Origin: Phytophthora sp. 'mugwort'
Lineage: Eukaryota; Oomycota; Peronosporomycetes; Peronosporales; Peronosporaceae
Direction of reading: 5' to 3'
DNA: 64,000 bases
Assembly: GCA_033558025.1 (NCBI GenBank)
Contig: JAUCEF010000004.1
Location: 3,596,001 to 3,660,000, forward strand
Shown: piece by piece, positions 57,002 to 64,000 of the stretch
How positions within the stretch are numbered: the stretch's first letter is position 1
Layout of the letters: each line of letters opens with the position of its first letter
Program-made: the position numbers and the translations under genes
The notes under the pieces: generated by a model
Seen by the model: the letters and a program-made list of their open reading frames with translations, nothing else
What the model was told of the DNA's origin: nothing
Databases searched by the model: none

Positions 57002-57613
57002 TGCAATTCAAGCAGTGCAATGATGGAGCCAACGAAGATCAGCTCGATAAGCAAATGAATGGCGGAGCTAGTGTGTGAGGGTAGAGGTGTGGAATCCGCA
57101 CATTTGCGAGTTCCATCAGAATTTGCTCTGCCGGTTAGGGGAAATTGTGTTTTAAACATAAATGTGAGGTAAAACGCCATTCGAAACCTCTCTATTAATA
57201 GTTAGAACACAGCTTACTTTACTTATTAGCCTACCAAGGTACTTCAATTTACAGTATACAAACTGATAGATAATTTGGCACAACAGACGGCCGCGGCCAC
57301 GGCCACGGGAGCCGCGACTGGCGGTATGAGCAATACTGTCCAGCAAGGATACCGCAAGCTTCGGTCGGAGTGAAGAGAATCAAGCCGAGCTGAACGTCGG
57401 TTGTACGAAAGGCGGTCTGAGAGATTCATTAAGTGTCGATAGTGACGTTTTACGTCGCCGTTTGTGTTCGTTTTAGAGCAAAAGCAAATTAAATGTTTTA
57501 TTTGTGCAGCGAGTCGCTGCCAGCGAGTTTAGTTTGAAAAAAAAGGGTTGGTCCTGCGGACAAGCAGATAAAGTTGTCGCCAGATTCTCTGATGATCTGG
57601 TAGCGATGCCTGA

Positions 57614-59425
57614 TTACTTCTTCCATGCTGGTGTAGTCATGTGAGCACCACGACCTCGGCCGCCAGGAGCTGGAGCCGTTGTTTGCTGGGAAGCCCCTAA
57701 CTGGAGCTGTACGGGCTCACCCGACGGGAAGCCAAAGCCAACAGGGATACCAGCAGCGTTAGGCGGTGAGTTGATCCCGTAATTCTCTCCGTAGAACTCA
57801 TTGACCAGTGCAGCAGCCCACTTGGACAAATGTTCTTCACCGCACTCAAACTGCACCGTTTCCAGTGCATCAATACCCTCGTTCACCTCCACAAGCGAAA
57901 CACCACGAGGAGTGACGCGCAACACGTTCTCAATAAATCGCAACGAATTGCCGACGATCGCCACATCGGCCGCTGTTAGAAGATGCAAAAAGCCCTTAAG
58001 CACATCCAGCTCCAGCACCTTCTCCATGTGAGCAGCACTAGTTAATGCAATGTTAGTGAGTGCAAAAGCCACCTCACGACGCACTTCATAGCTGCCATCT
58101 TTAAACTGTTGTCCCAACAGTGGTAGCAACTGCGCCTGCATGAGCAATTCCACGACCGCAGCTTCGGTCGCAGCCAAGTTTGAAATCACCCACGCCGCTT
58201 CAGCCGTTAAAGATTTTTGTGGCGCTCCAGCTTGTTGCAGTTGCAGGAATTCATGGAGTTTTGGCAGAACAACCGAATCCGCAGTGAGCAGACGCCGAAC
58301 GTATGGCATTTGCCACTCGTCCGTGTGGTGATCCGGCGAGCCACAGCAAATATTGCCAAACACGCGCAAAATCGGGGTCAATAGCAGCTCGTTATTTGTG
58401 GAAAAGTAGGGAAGTAGCAGCTCGAGCAGCCCCTTTTCCAGCATCAGCTTCAAGTACTCCTCCTCCCGGGCCGTCAAGAAGCTGAGCAGCCACGCAACTT
58501 CCACCACAATTTCCTCGCTGAATGTAGCCGGTTGCGTCAGTCCCTTGACCACCACAGGAATGATCCCCGCATCCACAAACGGCTTGGCTGGGGTCTCAAA
58601 CCCACGGGCCAAATTGGACAACGCCCACGCACTGGTCTTGGCTAGCTCCTTCTCGCTTGGGTTGCTTAGCAGCCTCACCAATGGCAGCACCGCTCCGTTG
58701 GCGATGAGCTGCTGGCGAAACTCCTCACAGTCCGCCGCAATATTGCCTAGTACCCAGGCGGCATGTTCAGCCAAGGAATGATTAGAGCCCTCCAGGAACT
58801 GCAGTAGACGAGGCACGGCCGGCAGCACGAGCTTCGTCTGCTCGTACTGGCCACTAGCGATATTGGTGAGGCACCACAGGATCTCGCGGTAGACCTCTCC
58901 GCCCGTACGGGTGGCGCTGGCCAGCGGCGAGGCCGAGTTGAGCAGTGACACCATGACGGGCACAATCTGCCACAAACAAGCCACACAAAATTAGAAAAAC
59001 TGCCAAAAATAACTGTTATTCTGTCCTGTTTTAAGTGTCTCGTTTGATAAGAAGCAACCATCATTAGGACACTTAAAGCCGGACACACGTACCCCGGAGT
59101 CGATGATCTGCTCCACCTGCTCGTAGTCGTTCTCGTGTGAGGCCAGCAGCATGCGGATCTCCTTAAGCGTCTCGAAGCGCGCCTGGCTCTTGGCGGCCGA
59201 CGCGTTGCTCGTGTCCGCCAGCAAGCGCACCAGCTCGGTGATGGTGCGGCCCGTGTGCGGCGGCTGCTCCGCGGACATGAGACGACGGCGCTTGGTCTGC
59301 ACGGCAGTGCGTCGCTTGTCCTTGCGTACCTGCGTGGTGGTGCGCTGGCGCCGCGCCTTGAGCGCGCGAGACTCGGCAGCGGCGTCGTGCTTCTTGAGCG
59401 AGCTGCGTGGCGTGCGGGGCGGCAT
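57614..59425 (-). CDS. Importin-alpha-like nuclear import receptor (divergent)
   Basis: Two exons on the minus strand: 59425-59105 and 58966-57614, giving 557 residues. The intron (59104-58967, 138 bases) runs GTACGT to GGCAG with the frame kept. The ATG at 59425 is used because the frame upstream opens only with GTG. Residues 1-50 are a basic importin-beta-binding style region (SLKKHDAAAESRALKARRQR, then KDKRR and KRRRLM). The rest is armadillo repeats, with WVLGNIAADCEEFRQQ, TSAWALSNLARG, AWVISNLAATEAAVV and VAFALTNIALTSAAH as helix-3 segments. The Trp-Asn NLS-binding ladder is only partly kept and the acidic C-terminus is replaced by a Gly-Arg-rich end, so it is a divergent importin-alpha (IMPA-9-like) rather than the canonical one. 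It acts in carrying cargo to the nucleus with importin-beta. Confidence 0.85.
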
Positions 59426-60168
59426 CTTTTTCCGTTTTTGTGGCACTTTGACTCGACTTTTTTGGATCGAAGACTTTGGAACACAAACTCACATCTTCAA
59501 GCCACAAAATTTAGCACTTCACCTCAGATATAAATAGGACTTTAAGCGGGTACTATAAAAGTTGTAGCTTGGGAATATTATGAGTAATACTCCCTACTAC
59601 TTATTATTATTTGGTTGCTTACATATTATGTTATGAGAGATTGGACCATAGGAAAAGATGTTGCTGCACCGTCAATTGCCTTCGTAGCGCCCCCCCCTGC
59701 AATGATTCAATGCAACCGCTTCACCACTCCCGAACGACCATAGCTAGCTGCGTTATTTATGGCCACTTTAGCGCAGGCGAGGTGCTTGTGCAGGATGACA
59801 ACATTTCCCCGGCAGTAACTTGCACAAAATTGAATCACTTAAGTAGACTCTTAGCAACATATTATTGGGTCCTGCCAGCCAATATGCTGGAATAAACATC
59901 CCTCCAATACAAGCAGAGCTCCCATGCTTGTCTCCACTAATACAAAAGTCGTGCAGCTTTTACTGCAGTAAAACGTTGGGAACGACATCCTGCAGTAATA
60001 CACGAGGGTTATCGGATAGTCTGCAGTGCTTTATTTTATTTCGACTGAGCATATCCATTGATCTTCACATAATAATACGTGCTCATACGGAGCGCAAATA
60101 CCCAAGGAAGTGTCCTCGCTATTAATAGAGCCCGCGTCTACCTAGGAGAGACATACGTCAAGCTGGTT
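59426..60168. other. Intergenic; no gene seen
   Basis: About 740 bases between the importin-alpha-like gene and the dioxygenase gene, with short frames only. It should hold the promoter of the importin-like gene; no clear Inr was recognised. Confidence 0.5.
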
Positions 60169-61386
60169 TTAATTCGCTACCGCCTCGGGGTCAAAGTACG
60201 GAACCTCTCCGTGTGGCGTTACACGAACAGCATGGCGGTTGCCCGGCAGGTAGGCGAACGTTGTTGTGGAACGTGGCACGGTTGTCCCAAATGTCCACCG
60301 CGTTCTTCGTCCAGCCGAAGCGCACTTGGAACTCGTGGCCCTCCGCTTTGGTACAGGAGTTTTAACACGGCGTCTACAAACCAACAAGAGACACACACGT
60401 TAAGCAATAGCGCCAAACTCAAATACCAGACAATGGTTTGTTAACGTTAAGTTACCAGACTCTGCAGCTGAGAGCTGCACAATACGCTTCGTGAATGCCG
60501 GGTTCACATACAGAGCTCTGCGGCCGGTTATTGGATGGGTGCGTACACCCGGGTGCTCGAACTCCGCTGGTGGGCGGCGAATCGTCTGACCGCGAGCAGC
60601 AGCGGCTTGAGGCTATCAGTCGACAAGTTACTAACAAGTTAGAACCGCAAGGTACACCCACCAGGATAAATAAATACTTACAATGCCTGTGTGGATGGCT
60701 GTGAGACCTGAATGAACTCCCGCATCGGTGGAGTGAGGCGGTCATACGCCTTGTAGGCAGAAGCCCACAGGGTATCACCGCCAACTGGAGGGTTCGTTAG
60801 CACCTTGAAGCTCGTGTACGACGGCGGCTGACGCTCGTTAGATACGTCGCTGTGCCAGGCGTTGAAGGGGTCGTACAGCTGGCGCTTGAGGAAGCCCTCG
60901 CTGGTCTCTACGGAATTCTCCACTACCCAGCACCTCGTGATAGTCCTTTGGGTGGCCCAAATTCTGATGCACGTGGAGAGGGCCATAGTAGCGTCCAAGC
61001 TCCAGCTGCTGCTCGATGTTGATCTCCTGGTCGCGGAAAAAGACGACGCCTCGGTGCGCGACCAGCAATGCCAGCTCGTCGCGCTGCTCATTCGTGAGCT
61101 CATGCAGCTGAATACCCGACAACTCGATGCTAATCTTAGGAGTCAGGTGCGTCACTGTCGCGTCCTTAAGCAGGTTCTTGAACGTCGGGTCAGCCTTGAG
61201 CGCACGGTCTTCCACGAAAAGCACAGGGATGGGGTCGAACGTTGTCTCCGGGTAGACACTCAGTAGTTCCGGATGCTCAAACTTGGAATACTCCACCTCC
61301 TGGTTGAGTGCGTTCTTAATGGCCACGGGATTGTCAGTTGTGGTGTCCGTCGTCGTGTTCGTGTCGTTCTGGTGTTGAGGGGCCAT
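60169..61386 (-). pseudogene. TauD/TfdA-type 2-oxoglutarate Fe(II) dioxygenase with frameshifts
   Basis: Three exons on the minus strand: 61386-60682, 60612-60456, 60374-60169, with GT-AG introns of 69 and 81 bases. The start ATG 61386 lies about 35 bases after an Inr-like CTCACTATGCACTTTG. Features in order: KISIELSGIQLHEL and RGVVFFRDQEIN, the metal-binding HxD in NAWHSDVSNERQPPS, GGDTLWASAYKAYDRL, then in exon 2 [22 protein letters not shown], and in exon 3 DIWDNRAT and NRHAVRVTPHGE with the distal His/Arg. The enzyme family oxidises sulfonates such as taurine or related substrates using 2-oxoglutarate. The protein sequence needs four single-base frame changes (near 60927, 60709, 60348 and 60260), so it is a recent pseudogene or the assembly has indel errors. 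Confidence 0.83.
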
Positions 61387-61565
61387 GGTCCGTTGGTGGC
61401 GATGCGCAAAGTGCATAGTGAGTTCGGAGCGGGAACGCGGCAAGTATTGTCATGCCATAGTCTTGGGATTGCCATCGATATCAGTCGTGTGAGCCCTAGA
61501 CCAGTAGGCTCGGCGATTTATGGTACTGTACCTCTAGTACACGACCACAGCAACAGCGATTCTGC

Positions 61566-64000
61566 TTGATGATTGGGCATCTAGCAGCGAATCATCAAGG
61601 AGGACCGTCTCGCATATCCTTTCCACTTCAACATGGAGGTGGATATGGACCCGTGTGGAAGGCTATGCAGCTCGGCTTACATCCTATGGATCAAGCACAC
61701 ACACATAGGACGATCACCGCGCAAACGTTGATGCCAATCGAGAGCCCATCAAGCTTACAGCTTCGGCCGAAGGAAACGCAAGCCGAGACAGCGAGGACCA
61801 CAGACAAGAGCCTGCTGACCCAAGGCCAAGGCCATACCCGAGCAGTTACTGGGACCTTATGGAGGCTAAGCCGGATGCAAGACCCACCACGAAAGGTACC
61901 GTTAAGAAAGGCAAGGCTCCCGCCAAGAAACGGGCGAACTTTAAAACGTTCCAGCGTGAGCGGGAACAGGGTCGGTTCGCGGTGTTGGATAACGGAGATG
62001 CGGATGGTGAGGCGAGGTGGAGCGAGATGGAGAATGAGGAAGCTTCATACGCGTACGCTAGGCCGCCACAGGCGACGGGTGGAGCAGAAGTCCGCACGGG
62101 AACCGCCACCTTGGCGACACCGGCACAGGGATCAGTAAGGCCACCTCGACTCAAGAAGCTGAAACCCTACAGGTGGATACGGATAGGATGAGTGATGATA
62201 TATATATGTCAGACATGTCGGGATATGTGGGATCGTCAGCGCCTTCGTGCACTCAGTCACCGGCCCTTACACCTAGCTCCGAGTGCCCCTTTTCGTTGGC
62301 GTCGGAAGAGCACGAGAAGGAACAACTTCAACTCCGCCCAACAGGATGTGTCGGTGATGGAGAAGGCAGAAGAAGGGGGCTTGAAGATGACCGGCGCAGG
62401 AGTGGCTGGCATCACCACATCGCAAACTCTGAGTGATGAGGGGTTCATGGAAGAACAGACAGTAAGCGCGCCCGGGGTGCACAACAGTTGCCGGTATTCT
62501 TAGGTCCGTTTAACGAATCACTGATCACGGTGCCAGCGAATGGGCAATGCGCATACGCCGCGCGTACACGCCACCACGACTTACGTGGAAGGTGGAGAAC
62601 TGATGTTCACCAGTGACGTCGTACGCAACGTCAAAGTTATCAAAACGCAGCTTGTACACACTCATGATGTCCAATTTGGCCAGGGATGTTGAATGTGCAG
62701 TGGCGGATCCGCGAATGGAGCTGGCAAGACTATACCCATTGCAGCCCACGCCCACCAACCCGCAGGTAGCGACAGCTACGCTGCACGCCCACTATGCGCA
62801 GGAACGTGCACGGTCGGCGAATATGCAGGTATCATCGGAGTTCTGGGCTGGAGCGGAGGTACTCCGTGCAATGGCGCAATATCTACGAGAGCGGCTTTTT
62901 GTTTTGGATGTAACAGCCACAACGACACTCACGCTCAAAGGTATTATTACAAAGAATATGTGCTGGACAATGGAGAGGTACATGAGTCCAGGTGCGATGG
63001 GGCTTTGGATGATGCGACCGCGAAGGAGATGCTGCGTCACTACGCAAGATTTCACGTCCTTCCGGTGATGGTGGTCATCAAACGTCACGAAGCTCATTTC
63101 TATGGGGTCCATTATGGCGGACTCGCAGCGAGGTGGTACGCTGAACGCGACAGACAATTTGCCGAAGAGAATTGTGCAACGCACCCACGGTTCGACGATG
63201 TCCTAGCCCAAATGGATGTTAGCTCCCCTAGGCTGCGCGATACGGACATCATGCAAGACACAGATGAAGTGAATACGGTGGTTGTCGGATGCATGGAGCA
63301 TCGAGCTCGCCTGGACGTGGGCCATGATCGTCTGAAACTCCCGCGTTTAAACGGTGACGGTTTCGACATTGCCAGCCTGGAATGCGGCCTCGGCGCCGAA
63401 GGAGAGCGCCTCCAGCATGCTGCCGGTCCTGCGTTTCCAGAGGAAACTGATGCGGATGCTAATGGGGAATCGCAAGTACGTTCTGAAGCTCTGCGGAGAC
63501 ACCCGATTTCTGTCCAAGGCCGGGTACGCAGGCGGCGCTACAGCGAATCGGGTTGGAACCCGAACTTATGCCAAACCGAGCAAAGCTGCGGCATCTACTC
63601 CGAGAGAATAAACGTGCTATTCGGACGTGGTGCAAGCGGGAGACGGGTGCCGTGTAACCACTTGTGTTGCAGGAGGGGAGCGATTTGCTCCGTGGAATGA
63701 TGCCGTGGCTGCTCGAGCAGCGCCACTCACTGCATAGGTTGTTCCGCTATCTCCCTTATCCTGAACTTGCAACAAAAACCCTTTCAGGGAAGACATTGCG
63801 TAGATGGGGAGCCCTTGAGGTGTATGACGCTGCGGTATCGATGCTACGGCAATTGACTCGGGATACCGCTACTGGAACGGACGCGGTGGAGCACCGCCGC
63901 ACTTGGACTGCGGTGTGGACGATTCATGGGGGCAGTACCACCGATCTCAATGTAGCGAGAAAGGAGCACAGGTGGGCGCGTCTACATCATTATGTCCGGC
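61566..64000 (+). pseudogene. Retroelement-like protein with an OTU-protease-like region, incomplete at window end
   Basis: Plus-strand coding debris in several frames. A basic, low-complexity N-terminal part (61858-62190, KKGKAPAKKRANFKTFQRE) precedes the frame QLPVFLGPFNESLITVPANGQCAYAA near 62490-62560. There the Gly-Gln-Cys (Cys codon 62548-62550) resembles an OTU catalytic site. The domain continues with ELMFTSDVVRNVKVIKTQL, NLARDVECAVADPRMELARLYP, YYYKEYVLDNGEVHES, and the probable His site HEAHFYGVHYGG near 63088-63120. The following 700 bases (CKRETGAV, WLLEQRHSLHRLFRYLP, TWTAVWTIHGGSTTDLN) stay coding-like to the end. At least three frameshifts. I infer a non-LTR retroelement or other large element whose polymerase lies beyond the window. 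Confidence 0.5.

Larger units (their letters stand above)
54476..57282. mobile_element. Two-gene PIF/Harbinger-like element 2, inserted in glycine-rich gene 3
   Basis: Lies between the two halves of the glycine-rich gene. It carries a plus-strand transposase (55019-56140) and a minus-strand Myb/SANT-like gene (57001-56353). A 10-base inverted repeat AGGTTTCGAA / TTCGAAACCT occurs at 54629-54638 and about 57180-57189 and may be part of the termini, but about 100-150 bases on each side remain unexplained and I could not confirm a 3-base target duplication. Confidence 0.75.
54006..57373 (+). pseudogene. Third glycine-rich secreted protein gene, interrupted by a transposon
   Basis: The 5' part (54006 to about 54475) encodes a signal peptide (residues 1-23, cleavage after Val-Asn-Ala), then EQEAAQMFGLLHGG and a Gly-rich array. 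It is the same architecture as the genes at 1751 and 4545, with a His-Gly-Gly flavour early on. Similarity to the paralogues ends at the ASATV segment. The matching C-terminal end reappears about 2.8 kb later, near 57283-57373, as an Ala/Thr/Gly stretch ending VQQGYRKLRSE and a stop, equivalent to KQKGYRMLRSD. A Harbinger element fills the gap. If transcribed, the first part would read into about 50 unrelated residues and stop near 54627. Confidence 0.8.

Noticed and set aside
54629..57189. AGGTTTCGAA inverted repeat as confirmed Harbinger termini
   Set aside because: Only 10 bases match, TTCGAA is itself palindromic, and the flanking bases do not give a matching 3-base target duplication. 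Kept only as a hint.
60169..60396. Separate small gene ending PYFDPEAVAN
   Set aside because: It is the last exon of the dioxygenase read in the frame after a frameshift.
1..64000. RXLR, Crinkler or NLP effector genes, CRISPR arrays, rRNA genes
   Set aside because: I looked for signal peptides followed by RXLR or LFLAK motifs, for regular short direct repeats with spacers, and for conserved rRNA segments, and found none that hold up.

Overview
The window looks like nuclear DNA of an oomycete, most likely Phytophthora or a close relative. The evidence is: short GT-AG introns; promoters with the oomycete initiator (Inr) motif close to the start codon; a radial-spoke type flagellar gene (IQUB-like), as expected of an organism with swimming zoospores; 28-residue ankyrin arrays; and a dense mix of broken Helitron, PIF/Harbinger, pogo, piggyBac, hAT, Gypsy and Copia elements typical of gene-sparse oomycete regions. 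I ran no database search; family calls come from motif recognition.

Layout. 1-5.6 kb: a 2.15 kb segment present twice in direct orientation (672-2823 and 3466-5613), each copy carrying an intact secreted glycine/tyrosine-rich protein gene. 5.9-9.0 kb: a decayed Helitron Rep/PIF1-helicase gene. 9.8-13.3 kb: Harbinger relics, including a two-gene element with converging genes. 13.5-19.6 kb: an old Gypsy element with recognisable but diverged LTRs, whose RT-RNaseH-integrase block is inverted. 19.6-26.6 kb: a second Gypsy relic plus a minus-strand chromodomain piece. 26.6-28.1 kb: a pogo-like transposase relic split by a long A/T-rich hairpin. 28.9-36.3 kb: an island of intact host genes (USP-type deubiquitinase, IQUB-like protein, ankyrin protein). 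37.6-39.8 kb: a PIF1-like helicase pseudogene. 40.5-42.0 kb: hAT relic. 42.3-43.7 kb: gag-like relic. 44.4-46.1 kb: Copia relic. 47.0-47.6 kb: DDE relic. 48.8-52.4 kb: two piggyBac half-genes in opposite orientation with a pogo scrap between them. 54.0-57.4 kb: a third glycine-rich gene interrupted by a second two-gene Harbinger element. 57.6-61.4 kb: host genes on the minus strand (importin-alpha-like; TauD-type dioxygenase with frameshifts). 61.6-64.0 kb: the start of a retroelement-like reading frame with an OTU-protease-like region, running off the window.

The three glycine-rich genes form one secreted family: same signal peptide style, same Gly-rich core, and a matching C-terminal end. 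Two members were made by recent tandem duplication and the third was broken by a transposon. The intact housekeeping genes sit in two islands (about 28.9-36.3 kb and 57.6-61.4 kb), and nearly everything else is transposable-element debris. Several open reading frames that look long enough to be genes begin at non-ATG codons or are mirror frames of real genes; I have left these out.
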